Shown here in pieces: positions 31,877-41,045 of a stretch of DNA of 64,000 nt. The notes under the pieces were generated by a model. The model saw only the letters and a list, made by a program, of their open reading frames with translations, was not told where the DNA came from and did not search any database. The stretch is from Arthrobacter sp. StoSoilB5. GTDB lineage: Bacteria > Actinomycetota > Actinomycetes > Actinomycetales > Micrococcaceae. The stretch covers positions 2,914,001 to 2,978,000 of the forward strand of contig NZ_AP024646.1 in assembly GCF_019977235.1 (NCBI RefSeq), in the 5' to 3' direction. The translations under genes and the position numbers were made by a program. Numbering within the stretch: the first letter of the stretch is position 1; each line of letters starts with the position of its first letter.

Positions 31877-32863
31877 CTACTTCTTCTTCAAGAGCTGGTC
31901 TTTAAGCGAGTCAGGCAGCGTAAGACCGAAGGTCGAGAGTTTGTCGGTGGCAATGTCGAAGCCTCCGACGTGGGGGATGACAACCGGGGTGGTTGCCGGG
32001 TCCTTCCCATCCAAGATGCCCAGCATCAGCTTGGCGCCCTCGGTGCCTACGTCGACGTAGTTGTAACCGGAGGCCAGCACTGCACCCGCGTCGACGGCCG
32101 ACGTTGTCCCGCCGAAGACCGGGATCTTGGCAGCGTCTGTAACTGCAGTGATTCCCGCGGCGGCACTGATGGTGGTTGTATCGCCCGGGATCATGACTGC
32201 ATCAACACGGCCTACGAGACTTTGAGCCGCCTGGGTAACGTCGGCTCCGGTCGTAATGGTGGATGTGATGTTCTTGAGACCCAATGAATCCATGTGTTTC
32301 TGCGCGGCTTTCGCAAGTGTGTCTCCCGCAGGGTCACCCGTCTTCCAGATAAGACCGATGGTCTTTATGGACGGATCCAGTTTGATCATTGCGTCGATAT
32401 CGGGAGCTGGGTCAAGGACGTCGGCCACGCCCGTGACGTGCCTTCCCGGCGCATCCATTGATGCTACGAGGCCGGCTTCTACCGGGGTGGACGAAGCAAG
32501 GAACACGACCGGGATTCCGTTGGAAGCGTTGGCCTGTAGCTGCGCTGCTGCAGTTCCTACTCCCCCGATGACATCGCAACCGCTGCTGATGAACTTCTGA
32601 GCAATGCTCTGCTCGGTGGCCGGGTCAGCGTTGGGGTTCTCGATGACGACTTTGAGTCCATTAGCCTTGGCGTCAGCCAAGCCGGTCTCCAGCCCGGCCA
32701 TGATGTCCGTGATCGCTGTGGCCGTCGCGTACTGGTCGATGCAGACGGTTTTGCCCGAATACGGATTTGAGCTCTCTGCCGGTGACGGACTTGAGCAGCC
32801 AGAGAGTGCTAAAACGGACACGCCGAAAAGGCCGGCGAGAGCCGAAGGCTTGATAATGCGCAT
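31877..32863 (-). CDS. ABC transporter substrate-binding lipoprotein
   Basis: 328 residues. The signal peptide MRIIKPSALAGLFGVSVLAL ends in the lipobox LSGC (Cys about residue 23). The mature part is the type I fold of the ABC-substrate-binding family (TrpX-like): ADPATEQSIAQKFISSGCDV, VTGVADVLDPAPDIDAM and LIWKTGDPAGDTLAKAA. It starts the importer operon. Typical ligands are aromatic or branched amino acids; the actual one is not evident. Confidence 0.87.
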   Translation of the reverse strand: MRIIKPSALAGLFGVSVLALSGCSSPSPAESSNPYSGKTVCIDQYATATAITDIMAGLETGLADAKANGLKVVIENPNADPATEQSIAQKFISSGCDVIGGVGTAAAQLQANASNGIPVVFLASSTPVEAGLVASMDAPGRHVTGVADVLDPAPDIDAMIKLDPSIKTIGLIWKTGDPAGDTLAKAAQKHMDSLGLKNITSTITTGADVTQAAQSLVGRVDAVMIPGDTTTISAAAGITAVTDAAKIPVFGGTTSAVDAGAVLASGYNYVDVGTEGAKLMLGILDGKDPATTPVVIPHVGGFDIATDKLSTFGLTLPDSLKDQLLKKK

Positions 32864-32906
32864 AGTGAGTCCTTACTGGGGTGTTGGGGAAAAGGAAGGC
32901 AGGGAA

Positions 32907-34229
32907 CTAAGCGAGACCTTCTTCTTGGGCGATCTGCATGATTGCAGCGGAGAGGGCGGCTACGGCTTCGTCGACGTGTTCCCTGGTGAAAATAAATGAC
33001 GGGCAGACGCCAATCCGTTCGGGGTCCGTGGGAAGACTGGGTGCCCCGAAACCCGGGTTGATGAGCACACCCCGGTCACGGGTTGCTTTGCCGATCCTTG
33101 CTCCGATTCGCTTCGCTGCGGCAAAAGGAGTGCGTGTTGATTTGTCTGAAACCAGCTCAATACCTGTGAGCATCCCCAGTCCGGAGATTTCTCCGACGAT
33201 CGGGCTCTCTGCCAAGGCCCGCCGAAGCGAATTCAGGAGGTATTGACCTGTCTCTGCGGAACGTTCGACCAGCTGGTGCTCGTTGAGGTAGTTCAGCACA
33301 GCTAGGCCAACCGCGCACGAAAGGGGGTTGCCGCTGTATGTGTAGCCATGGTCGAAAAGTCCCGATCCTTCTGAGACTGCATCGTAGATACCGTCAGTTG
33401 TGATGACCCCGCCCAACGGGGTGTAACCGCTGGAGACGCCCTTGCCGAAGATGATCATGTCCGGTGTCACATTCCAGTGATCAATCGCGAAGTTCTTGCC
33501 GGTGCGGCCAATGCCGCACAAAACCTCGTCGGCTATGAAGAGAACGTCGTACTTATCGCAGATCTCCCTGACACGCTTGAAGTAGCCCTCGGGAGGTATC
33601 CGGGCAAGGTCGGCTGAGCCCACCACAGGCTCGGCTATGAAAGCTGCTATCTCATCGGGTCCTTCGTTGAGAATCGCAGCCTCGAGTTCCTCGGCTGCTG
33701 CCAGGTCATAAGCTGGCGAAATGTGCGGGAAGTTACTGAGATACGGTGTGTACTCCAGCCGTCGCGCCGTGTAACCGGAGGCAGCAAGGGCCCCCAAAGT
33801 GTTGCCGTGAAAGCTCTTCCATCGGCTGATGATTTTCCACTTGGAGGGCTGGCCGATTTCGACAAAGTAATGACGGGCCAGCTTGATGGCTGTCTCTGTC
33901 GCCTCAGCTCCCCCCGATGTGAAGCGAACGTGGTTGAGGTCCCCGGGGGCCATGTTGGCAAGAACTCTGGCCAACTCCTCCTGTGGTGCGCTGGTAAATC
34001 CGCCGCAGAAGGTTACCAGGGCGGCCTGCTTCTGCATGGCGTCAAGGACCTCCTGTACGCCGTAGCCAATGTTGACAACGACGTTGAGGCCCGAAGATGC
34101 GTCTAGGAGGCGATTTCCAGCCTCGTCCCAGATATGCACGCCTTCAGCGCGCTCTACCCGGACGGGTACGTTGGTGACATCACGGTGGAAGACTCTGGTG
34201 TCCTCGTGAGTCATCGTTGCGGGGTCCAC
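32907..34229 (-). CDS. Class III aminotransferase (PLP)
   Basis: 440 residues from a GTG at 34229 with AGGAGG seven bases upstream. The fold-type I omega-transaminase signature is clear: FTSGGAEATETAIKLAR, ADEVLCGIGRTGKNFA and FGKGVSSGYTPLGGV with the Schiff-base Lys at about residue 263. Class III enzymes act on omega-amino acids, beta-amino acids, amines and dialkylglycines. It is the first step of the cluster and is divergent from a FadR-type regulator; the paired operator 34288-34318 lies between them. Confidence 0.9.
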   Translation of the reverse strand: MDPATMTHEDTRVFHRDVTNVPVRVERAEGVHIWDEAGNRLLDASSGLNVVVNIGYGVQEVLDAMQKQAALVTFCGGFTSAPQEELARVLANMAPGDLNHVRFTSGGAEATETAIKLARHYFVEIGQPSKWKIISRWKSFHGNTLGALAASGYTARRLEYTPYLSNFPHISPAYDLAAAEELEAAILNEGPDEIAAFIAEPVVGSADLARIPPEGYFKRVREICDKYDVLFIADEVLCGIGRTGKNFAIDHWNVTPDMIIFGKGVSSGYTPLGGVITTDGIYDAVSEGSGLFDHGYTYSGNPLSCAVGLAVLNYLNEHQLVERSAETGQYLLNSLRRALAESPIVGEISGLGMLTGIELVSDKSTRTPFAAAKRIGARIGKATRDRGVLINPGFGAPSLPTDPERIGVCPSFIFTREHVDEAVAALSAAIMQIAQEEGLA

Positions 34230-34287
34230 TCGAAAACCTCCTGATTGTGTCCTAGCCCACTAGGGCCGATGAAACTCAGTCTAACCC

Positions 34288-34318
34288 TGGTGTTACCAAT
34301 TTGTGGTCGGTATCACCA
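34288..34318. promoter_or_regulatory. Paired FadR-type operator, site 1
   Basis: TGGTGTTACCA (34288-34298) and CGGTATCACCA (34308-34318), centres 20 bases apart, fit the TGGT-NNN-ACCA pattern of FadR/GntR operators. The pair sits in the divergent promoter of the aminotransferase and the FCD regulator. The same paired arrangement occurs at 37086 and 41842. Confidence 0.7.
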
Positions 34319-34428
34319 ATTTTTTAATTTGGTAGACCGTGGTTGCTATGATTGGGGTAGATTCGACCGATCATCCAACAACTGGAGCTGCCCGCGGAGT
34401 GCGGGCCGACTGGAGAGCTGAAGGGTTC

Positions 34429-35151
34429 ATGTCACAACTGGTAGAACCGGCCTTGGAGCCGGCGAAAGATCCTTTTGACGCACTTGCTCAGGAAGACCCG
34501 CTCGTTGCTGCGCTCTCGGACATTGTTAAGAGCCTCAAGCCTGGCGATAAATTGCCGACGGAACGAGAACTCACCAAGCAGCTTGCCGTCGGTAGAACCG
34601 CGTTGCGTGACCGGTTGGGTGTCCTTGAAGGCTTGGGCATACTGGAACGTCGGCCCGGCTCGGGCACTTATGTGCAGGAGTTCAATCCGGCCTCCGTATC
34701 GATGGCCCTGAATTTGGGCATCAGTTCCGCCCAACTCCCGCTCAAGGCGCTGGAGTCGGTACGCATTGCGCTGGAGCGACAGGCGGCGATGGAGGCTGCG
34801 ACGAGTGCTGACCCGGTGCTTGTCGCCTATATGCATCGCGCTTTGGACCTTATGGCGTCAGCGCAAGATCAGGCAACGAGGGATGAGGCTGATAGGCAAT
34901 TCCACCAGGCGCTGCTCCGGTCCGCCTCCAATCCCGCCTTGACCTTCTTCGCGGACGCCATAGCTGGCGTTCTTACTCAAGATGTCAAGACGCGCTCCAG
35001 CCAGGCGCTTGCCGGAGAAGGTTCCCAGAGCTCCACTGAGTTTTTTTTGGATGCACATCGTGAAATCCACGAAGCTATTCTCGCCCGGGACCCAGAGCGA
35101 GCGATGGCAGCGGTAAACCATCATTTCATTCGCTTGGAGCCGGCCCACTAG
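34429..35151 (+). CDS. GntR/FadR (FCD) regulator 1
   Basis: 240 residues from the ATG at 34429; the frame is open further upstream from 34339. Winged helix: IVKSLKPGDKLPTERELTKQ, GRTALRDRLGVLEGLGILER. FCD effector domain from about residue 90 (ALESVRIALERQAAMEA, FHQALLRSASNPALTFF). It is about half identical to the regulator at 41046-41750. It probably represses the aminotransferase and related promoters through the paired operators and releases them on binding an acyl-CoA or organic acid. Confidence 0.88.
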   Translation: MSQLVEPALEPAKDPFDALAQEDPLVAALSDIVKSLKPGDKLPTERELTKQLAVGRTALRDRLGVLEGLGILERRPGSGTYVQEFNPASVSMALNLGISSAQLPLKALESVRIALERQAAMEAATSADPVLVAYMHRALDLMASAQDQATRDEADRQFHQALLRSASNPALTFFADAIAGVLTQDVKTRSSQALAGEGSQSSTEFFLDAHREIHEAILARDPERAMAAVNHHFIRLEPAH

Positions 35152-35202
35152 CATCGCGACAGCCGTGACCGGAAAGCTGGCCGGTGCATCCAGGTTTGTT
35201 GT

Positions 35203-35241
35203 CCATCCGGCAGACTTCGAGAGGTGAAGCCTGCCGGATGG
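35203..35241. terminator. Bidirectional terminator
   Basis: An 11-base perfect stem (CCATCCGGCAG / CTGCCGGATGG) lies between the convergent regulator and etfA genes, followed by GCGTTGTCTTTT on the plus side. Confidence 0.75.
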
Positions 35242-35251
35242 CGTTGTCTTT

Positions 35252-36217
35252 TCAGCGGCGGGAATTGATGGTCTCGATCAGCTTCGGAACCACGGAAAAG
35301 ACATCTCCAACAACACCGAAATCAGCAATATCGAAGATGGGCGCATCCGGATCCGAGTTGATGGCTACGATCGTCTTCGCGGTTTGCATACCGGCCCGAT
35401 GTTGGATCGCTCCGGAAATTCCCAGCGCCACGTACAGGTCCGGGGTCACGCTGACTCCGGTTTGGCCAACTTGCGAGTCACGGCCGACAAAACCAGCGTC
35501 AACAGCTGCCCGGGAAGCGCCAACGGCTGCTCCGAGTGCATCGGCAAGCTGCTCGACGAGCAAGAAATTCTCTTTGGAGGCCAGGCCTCGGCCACCTGAG
35601 ACGACTTTAGTCGCAGCACGCAGTTCCGGGCGACTGGAAACTGTCATTGCAGAGGAGCCATCGATGACCACTGATTTGCGCTTTTCGCAAAGTACCTTTG
35701 CCGTGGTCATGGCAGGCGTAGCCGGCCTTGCCTGTGTTTCGATTGCTCCTTCTCGGAGCGTTATTACCGGTAGGCCGTCGGCAACCATGGACTCAACCGC
35801 GTAGGATCCTCCGAAAACAGAGTGCGTGGCAATTATTGTTCCGTCAGTGAGCTGCAGGTCGACCGCATCGGCGATCAGTCCGCCCTTCGTGCGGACTGTG
35901 AGACGGCCAGCGAGTTCCCGCCCTCCTGGAGTAGCGGCCAAAAGAACTGCTAAAGGCTTAAAGTGTTCCACTGCCAGGTGCAGCGCCTCCAACTGAGGTG
36001 CCAACAGGAGAGATTCGGCGTCCTCGCAGTAAGCCGCGAATACGTGTTCGGCTCCGAGGTTGCCCAGCTCCGCGACGACACTGTCCTCTATGGGTCTTGA
36101 AGCGACCAGAACGGCCACCGGCGAGCCTAGCTGCGAAGCCGCAGCGAGGACCTCCCGGGTGCTCCGGCTGAGTTTTCCTTCGGGAGAAGTGTCAACTGAC
36201 ACTAGTACGTTGGGCAT
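35252..36217 (-). CDS. etfA: Electron transfer flavoprotein alpha subunit
   Basis: 321 residues from the ATG at 36217 (GAGGAAG five bases upstream). The N-terminal half is an adenine-nucleotide alpha-hydrolase-like fold. The C-terminal FAD domain shows SGGRGLASKENFLLVEQLA, VGQTGVSVTPDLYVALGISGAIQH and NSDPDAPIFDIADFGVVGD, the EtfA hallmarks. It accepts electrons from acyl-CoA dehydrogenases with EtfB. Downstream of etfB in a two-gene unit. Confidence 0.93.
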   Translation of the reverse strand: MPNVLVSVDTSPEGKLSRSTREVLAAASQLGSPVAVLVASRPIEDSVVAELGNLGAEHVFAAYCEDAESLLLAPQLEALHLAVEHFKPLAVLLAATPGGRELAGRLTVRTKGGLIADAVDLQLTDGTIIATHSVFGGSYAVESMVADGLPVITLREGAIETQARPATPAMTTAKVLCEKRKSVVIDGSSAMTVSSRPELRAATKVVSGGRGLASKENFLLVEQLADALGAAVGASRAAVDAGFVGRDSQVGQTGVSVTPDLYVALGISGAIQHRAGMQTAKTIVAINSDPDAPIFDIADFGVVGDVFSVVPKLIETINSRR

Positions 36218-36231
36218 CGTCGCTTCCTCTT

Positions 36232-37011
36232 TCAAATGAGTTTGCTGGAGATAAGAAATTCGGCCAGATCGTTGGCAGCCGCGCCATCATCGACGATCTT
36301 TTTACCGGCAGTCCTTGCCGGCTTGGCGTTGGTGGACACGACAACGGATTGGCCGCTCCCGTTACGGTCCGATGCCACCAGGCCCAGGTCAGCGAGGGAG
36401 AGGTTTGTGATGGATTTTCGCTTGCCCGACAGAATGCCCTTAAAGTTTGGAAAGCGTACCTCAGGTGAGCGTTCTGTGACTGTCACGAGGGCCGGCAGCG
36501 TCGTATGCAGTTTCATGACTGTTCCATCTCCGTGGCGTTGACCGCTGACAAGATTTCCCGAGACGTCCACATCGTCGACGAAGCCGAGCAAAGGCAGGCC
36601 CAGGTACTCGGCAATCATGGCCGGCACCGCTCCGGTCCAGCCGTCTGTGGACTGGCTTCCGGCGATTGCGAGGTCAAATGTGGAGTCGCGCAGGGCAGTT
36701 GAGAGGACCTGGGAAGTCCAGACTGAGTCAGCTCCGATAAGTCCGTCGTCGCAGACATGAATGGCCGAATCCGCTCCTGTTGACAGGCACTTGCGCAGTG
36801 CCGCGTTAGCCTGCCGCGGCCCGACCGACATCGCTACAACTTCAGTTTTTTTGTCAACGTCCTTGAATCGCAGAGCCATTTCGAGCGCACGCTCGCTTAT
36901 CTCGTCGACGACGCAACTGTCCGGACTTCGTTCAATGCGGCCGGTGGACATATCGAGCGATCGTTCGTCGGAGGTATCCGGAACTTGCTTGATGAGCACG
37001 ATGATCTTCAA
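36232..37011 (-). CDS. etfB: Electron transfer flavoprotein beta subunit
   Basis: 259 residues from a TTG start at 37011 (AGGAG six bases upstream), which gives the usual length and N-terminus LKIIVLIKQVPDT. It has the AMP/FAD-binding ETF-beta fold with GPRQANAALRKCLSTGADSA and DLAIAGSQSTDGWTGAVPAM. It pairs with EtfA. The paired operator at 37086-37117 lies upstream, shared with the lipoyl/E1 operon, so ETF is expressed with the dehydrogenases it serves. Confidence 0.92.
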   Translation of the reverse strand: MKIIVLIKQVPDTSDERSLDMSTGRIERSPDSCVVDEISERALEMALRFKDVDKKTEVVAMSVGPRQANAALRKCLSTGADSAIHVCDDGLIGADSVWTSQVLSTALRDSTFDLAIAGSQSTDGWTGAVPAMIAEYLGLPLLGFVDDVDVSGNLVSGQRHGDGTVMKLHTTLPALVTVTERSPEVRFPNFKGILSGKRKSITNLSLADLGLVASDRNGSGQSVVVSTNAKPARTAGKKIVDDGAAANDLAEFLISSKLI

Positions 37012-37085
37012 AGAACACTCCTTCGTGTATGGTCCGCGATGGCGTCGAGACGAGGCCCTTGACAGAAAGCTCACGTCTCGTAGAG

Positions 37086-37117
37086 TGGTGATACCAATTC
37101 GTCAGGCGGTGGTACCA
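37086..37117. promoter_or_regulatory. Paired FadR-type operator, site 2
   Basis: TGGTGATACCA (37086-37096) and CGGTGGTACCA (37107-37117), centres 21 bases apart, lie between etfB (minus) and the lipoyl-domain gene (plus). They match sites 1 and 3 in motif and spacing. Confidence 0.72.
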
Positions 37118-37156
37118 CTCTACACGCGGCGACTTCGAACGGAAAGGACGTGTCAC

Positions 37157-37402
37157 ATGAGTGCTCAGGTGTCTATTAATGACCTAGGCGACGGAGTTGA
37201 AGAGGCTGTATTCGCTGCTTGGCTGAAGGAGGTCGGGGACTCCGTCGCTGTCGGTGAAGCAATCGCCGAGGTCATGACCGACAAGGTCAACCTCGAAATC
37301 GAGTCAACCGTGGCCGGCGTGCTTGCGAGCCAGGATTGTGAGCCCGAGGACACTGTCCGCCTTGGCCAGGTCATCGGCTTGATTGATGTGCAGGCATCAT
37401 GA
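37157..37402 (+). CDS. Stand-alone lipoyl-domain protein (E2 N-terminal part)
   Basis: 81 residues from the ATG at 37157 (AAGGA eight bases upstream): a single biotinyl/lipoyl domain opening MSAQVSINDLGDGVEEAVF with the modified Lys in MTDKVNLEIES (about residue 44). Normally this domain is the N-terminus of the E2 acyltransferase; here it is a separate gene at the head of the operon and overlaps E1 alpha by four bases. It would carry the acyl group between E1 and the separate E2 core. Confidence 0.85.
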   Translation: MSAQVSINDLGDGVEEAVFAAWLKEVGDSVAVGEAIAEVMTDKVNLEIESTVAGVLASQDCEPEDTVRLGQVIGLIDVQAS

Positions 37403-38376
37403 GCTTTGACCACGGAACACCAGAGGGCCGAATGAACCTGTGGCGGGCGATGGTCCGGGGTCGTGCTTTCGATCAAGCCATGTGCCGGCACAACAACCAT
37501 TGGCATGAGGCCCGCGGCGAAGAAGCGGTCTTCATCGGAGGTTTCGCGCAACTTGAAGCAGACGATATCGTCGCACCTCATTTCCGCGGTGCTTGCGCCG
37601 TTAGCCTGATGCGTGGCAGTGATCCGGCCGAGTTGGCTGCCGGGGTCTTCGGCACGGATGGAAGCAATTCGGGGGGAAACTGGCGCGGGGACATCTGTCC
37701 CACTCCCAGTGAGCGCTTTATCGGGATGTTCTCGGGTTCGCTTGGAACCACCGTCGCGTACGCAACCGGAGCCGCGCTCCATCTGCAGCAGCGACACCTG
37801 AAAAACGTCGCCGTCTGTGCATTCGGCGACGGCACCGCGAACGCGGGCATTGTGGCTGAGTCAATGAATCTTGCATCCATGCTGAAGCTGCCGCTGGTTT
37901 TCATTTGCCAAAACAACCAGTACGCCACCTCTCTTCCGGCGACCACTGCCATTGCCGGGGGGACAGTATCTGACCGGGCAAAGGCTTTGGGACTTGAGGT
38001 CGTTGACGTTGACGGCAACGATCTCGAGGCAGTGATCAGTGCCCGCGCCACAGCGGTCGCGCGGGCACGCGAGGGCGGAGGTCCTACTTTGATCCACGCG
38101 CTCACCTACCGGATGGGAGGGCACTACATGAATGATCCGGAGACATATCGAACAAGAGACGAAGTGGCCGCTTGGGAGAAGCTGGATCCCATCACACGCT
38201 TCGAGCAGAAGCTGATTGTTGCTGGCGAATTAGGGGCCGACGAAGCTGCCTCGGAGACGCTGTCCCTGATGGCGGAAATGAATGACATTGTTGCGGCGGC
38301 CAAAGATGCTCCGCCGACAGAGAACTTGGTACTGAACCCGTCGGCCTATGCCGAGGACTGGAGAATCGCATCGTGA
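37399..38376 (+). CDS. ThDP-dependent 2-oxoacid dehydrogenase E1 alpha
   Basis: 325 residues. The ThDP motif is FGDGTANAGIVAESMNLA...CQNNQYATS (about residues 137-175). RGEEAVFIGGFAQLEADDIV and HFRGACAVSLMRG are typical of acetoin/branched-chain E1 alpha. It decarboxylates a 2-oxo acid (or acetoin-like ketol) together with E1 beta and transfers the acyl group to lipoamide. ATGA-coupled on both sides. Substrate not fixed by sequence; the cluster suggests a branched 2-oxo acid. Confidence 0.88.
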   Translation: MSFDHGTPEGRMNLWRAMVRGRAFDQAMCRHNNHWHEARGEEAVFIGGFAQLEADDIVAPHFRGACAVSLMRGSDPAELAAGVFGTDGSNSGGNWRGDICPTPSERFIGMFSGSLGTTVAYATGAALHLQQRHLKNVAVCAFGDGTANAGIVAESMNLASMLKLPLVFICQNNQYATSLPATTAIAGGTVSDRAKALGLEVVDVDGNDLEAVISARATAVARAREGGGPTLIHALTYRMGGHYMNDPETYRTRDEVAAWEKLDPITRFEQKLIVAGELGADEAASETLSLMAEMNDIVAAAKDAPPTENLVLNPSAYAEDWRIAS

Positions 38377-39395
38377 CCAGGATGACCATCAGTGAAGCCA
38401 TCGTTGCGGCGATCGGCGATGCAATGGACACAGACGATTCTGTGTACCTTCTGGGGCAAGACATTGGGATCTTCGAGGGTCCAATGCAGTCAACAAAGGG
38501 GTTGTGGGAACGGTTCGGTCCCGCCGGCCGACTCATTGATGCGCCCATCTCTGAGGCGTCCATGGTTGGCAGTGCTGTGGGGGCCGCAATGGCCGGCAGC
38601 CGCCCCATTATCGACCTCATGTTTGCTGAATTCCTCGCCCTCACCATGACGCCGCTGGCTCTTGAAGGCGCCTCGGTGGCTTATCGCACCCGGTCCGGGG
38701 TTACCGTTCCCCTTGTCGTGAGGGCGAAATTTGGGATTGGGCCGCACCGCGGCCATGCCGAGTCGTGCATTGGCATGCTGATGGGCTTTCCCGGCTTGAA
38801 GATCGTCATCCCGACCAGTCCACAGGATGCCTACTCTCTGATGCGCGCAGCTATTCAAGATGACAATCCGGTCGTCTTCCTCGAACACATGAGTCTGCTC
38901 CACGGTGCACGGGCAGAGGTGGACACACAGCTGAGCATCGAAATAGGAACAGCAAGCATACGGCGGCCCGGGAATGACGTCACTGTCGTAGCCTCAGGCT
39001 TGATGGTCTCCCGCGCACTTCGAGCTGCCAAGGCTTTAGCGGCCGAAGGCATCGACGTTGAGCTTATTGATACCCGGTCGATGGCCCCTTTGGATATTTC
39101 CACCATTCTGAAGTCGGTGCAACGAACAGGCCGCCTGGTTATAGCCGAAGAGTCCTGGCCCGTCGCGGGTCCGGCGTCCGAAATTTGCGCACAACTGATC
39201 CGTGCGGTGGACGGTCTCCCAAGTTTCACTGTCGACTTCGTGGAGCCACCCCACACCCCCGTTCCCTTCGCGGCACAGTTGGAAGCGGCTTTCGTTCCTA
39301 GCATCGAAAACATCGCAGCCGCGGTCAGTAAGGCACACGGAAGGAACGCGATCGCCAGGTCCACTGCCGTTCCCGCAGAGGGAGGCGCAGCGTGA
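38373..39395 (+). CDS. 2-oxoacid dehydrogenase E1 beta
   Basis: 340 residues: TISEAIVAAIGDAMDTDDSV, GLWERFGPAGRLIDAPISEA and PIIDLMFAEFLALTMTPLAL, then the transketolase C-terminal domain (GNDVTVVASGLMVSRAL, VIAEESWPVAGPASEI). It forms the alpha2beta2 E1 with the preceding product and overlaps both neighbours by four bases. It is closer in style to acetoin-dehydrogenase/branched-chain E1 beta than to the large homodimeric pyruvate E1. Confidence 0.88.
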   Translation: MTRMTISEAIVAAIGDAMDTDDSVYLLGQDIGIFEGPMQSTKGLWERFGPAGRLIDAPISEASMVGSAVGAAMAGSRPIIDLMFAEFLALTMTPLALEGASVAYRTRSGVTVPLVVRAKFGIGPHRGHAESCIGMLMGFPGLKIVIPTSPQDAYSLMRAAIQDDNPVVFLEHMSLLHGARAEVDTQLSIEIGTASIRRPGNDVTVVASGLMVSRALRAAKALAAEGIDVELIDTRSMAPLDISTILKSVQRTGRLVIAEESWPVAGPASEICAQLIRAVDGLPSFTVDFVEPPHTPVPFAAQLEAAFVPSIENIAAAVSKAHGRNAIARSTAVPAEGGAA

Positions 39396-40057
39396 CCGAT
39401 ATGAGTACGACGACGGCTCCCGGGGAACGTCGCATTAAAATTTCGGGGATCCGCAAAATCATTTCAGACCGCATGGTCCTGTCACACACACAAATCCCGG
39501 GTGTCCACGTTGTCGAGGAATGTGACGTCACTGAGGTTGATCTCAGCAGGATCGTGGCCATCACCTGCTCGTCAATCGGACAACTTTCTGCCACGTACCC
39601 CTACTTCAACGCCCATGTCGTGGACTCGGAAATTGTCTGCTTCGACGAGTGCAACGTGGCCATAGCCGTAGATACCCCACGCGGCCTCATGGTCCCGGTG
39701 ATTCGCAACGTAGGAAACCGAAAAGTCGACGATATCCAGGAAGAGATTCGACGGCTGGCTGCACTCGCACGCGACGGCAAGCTCACTCCAGCTGACATGA
39801 CCGGGGCAACAGTCACGCTCACCAGCCCCGGGAAACGAGGCGGGGTCTTGGCGACTCCGCTCATCAGCCATCCTCAGACTGCAATTATTGGGGTCCACCG
39901 GGCTGTCCAACGCCCTGTGGTCCGTGACGGTGCAGTGGTTGTTCGGACACTCTCGAACGTCACCGTAACGTTCGACCATCGTGTAATTGATGGAGCCACC
40001 GCAGGAGACTACACCTTGGAACTCTGTCGACTCATTGAATCCTCGGGAATCCGCTAA
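39392..40057 (+). CDS. E2 acyltransferase catalytic domain only
   Basis: 221 residues from a GTG that overlaps the E1 beta stop. Only the catalytic core of dihydrolipoamide acyltransferase is present: GIRKIISDRMVLSHTQIPGV at the start, PRGLMVPVIRNVGNRKVDDI, and the active-site FDHRVIDG (His and Asp) near residue 195. No lipoyl domain and no peripheral E3-binding domain are attached, unlike standard E2 of about 400 residues or more. The lipoyl domain is the separate gene at 37157; no E3 gene is in the cluster. Confidence 0.87.
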   Translation: MTDMSTTTAPGERRIKISGIRKIISDRMVLSHTQIPGVHVVEECDVTEVDLSRIVAITCSSIGQLSATYPYFNAHVVDSEIVCFDECNVAIAVDTPRGLMVPVIRNVGNRKVDDIQEEIRRLAALARDGKLTPADMTGATVTLTSPGKRGGVLATPLISHPQTAIIGVHRAVQRPVVRDGAVVVRTLSNVTVTFDHRVIDGATAGDYTLELCRLIESSGIR

Positions 40058-40091
40058 CTGCCGCGGTTCACGGAAGCACGGAGAATCTGTC

Positions 40092-41027
40092 ATGTCTACT
40101 AAGTCCAAAGCCCCACCCACAGCCAGGCGACGCTGGGTTCACATAACAGGCAGGGTTGCGCTGGCTCTCGGCATCCTGCTTGTATTCGTCCTGTTGGGAC
40201 TGTGGCTCCGCGAGATGAGCCCGATACAAGATTTCATCGCGGCGTATCCCGGTGAGTCGCACCAGCCCGAAGGAGCGCAACCAGGTATTCCGGCGTGGGT
40301 GGGATGGCAGCACTTCCTCAACTCTTTGCTGATCGTACTGATCATCCGATCAGGGTGGCTTGTTCGAACTCGAAGCAAACCGCCTGCGTACTGGACACCC
40401 AAGAGACTGATTTGGTCGAAGAAGTCCCAGAAGGGGCTCACAAAGATCAGCCTGGACCTTTGGTTTCATCTCTCCCTTGATGCGCTCTGGGTACTCAACG
40501 GTGCCGTGTTTTTCGTTCTCATCTTCGCGACGGGGCACTGGATGCGGCTTGTACCCACGGGGTGGGACGTCGTGCCCAACGCGGCGTCAGCTGCCCTGCA
40601 GTACATTTCTCTAAATTGGCCTGTGGAGAACGGCTGGAACAACTACAACTCGCTGCAACTGTTGGCGTACTTCACAACAGTTTTCGTTGCTTCACCTCTA
40701 TCCATAGTGACAGGCCTACGAATGTCCCCGGCCTGGACAAAGGCCCCCGCCATATTGAGTCGCATTCTCCCCATGGAGATCTGCCGCAAGGTGCATCTTT
40801 GGGTGATGTTCTATCTGGTTTCGTTCATTGCTGTTCACGTGACTCTGGTTTTGGCCACGGGTACGCTGCGAAACCTAAACCATATGTACGCCGCACAGGA
40901 CGGTGAAAGCTGGGTTGGTTTCTGGATTTTCTCCGCTTCCCTGGCCGCTATGGTCGCCGCGTGGGGATTGGCGCGACCTCTGTTCCTGCGCCCGGTGGCC
41001 GCTATGACAGGGTCGGTCACCCGTTAG
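40092..41027 (+). CDS. Cytochrome b561-like membrane protein
   Basis: 311 residues from the ATG at 40092 (GGAG eight bases upstream). Four to five membrane helices carry spaced histidines (VGWQHFLN, LWFHLSLDAL, FATGHWMRL, RKVHLWVMF, IAVHVTLVL) as in prokaryotic di-haem cytochrome b561/hydrogenase-type b proteins. No molybdoenzyme or hydrogenase partner is nearby. Its place right after the 2-oxoacid dehydrogenase and near etfAB suggests a membrane electron exit. Function inferred. Confidence 0.75.
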   Translation: MSTKSKAPPTARRRWVHITGRVALALGILLVFVLLGLWLREMSPIQDFIAAYPGESHQPEGAQPGIPAWVGWQHFLNSLLIVLIIRSGWLVRTRSKPPAYWTPKRLIWSKKSQKGLTKISLDLWFHLSLDALWVLNGAVFFVLIFATGHWMRLVPTGWDVVPNAASAALQYISLNWPVENGWNNYNSLQLLAYFTTVFVASPLSIVTGLRMSPAWTKAPAILSRILPMEICRKVHLWVMFYLVSFIAVHVTLVLATGTLRNLNHMYAAQDGESWVGFWIFSASLAAMVAAWGLARPLFLRPVAAMTGSVTR

Positions 41028-41045
41028 AAGCTGGCCAGGAATGCT

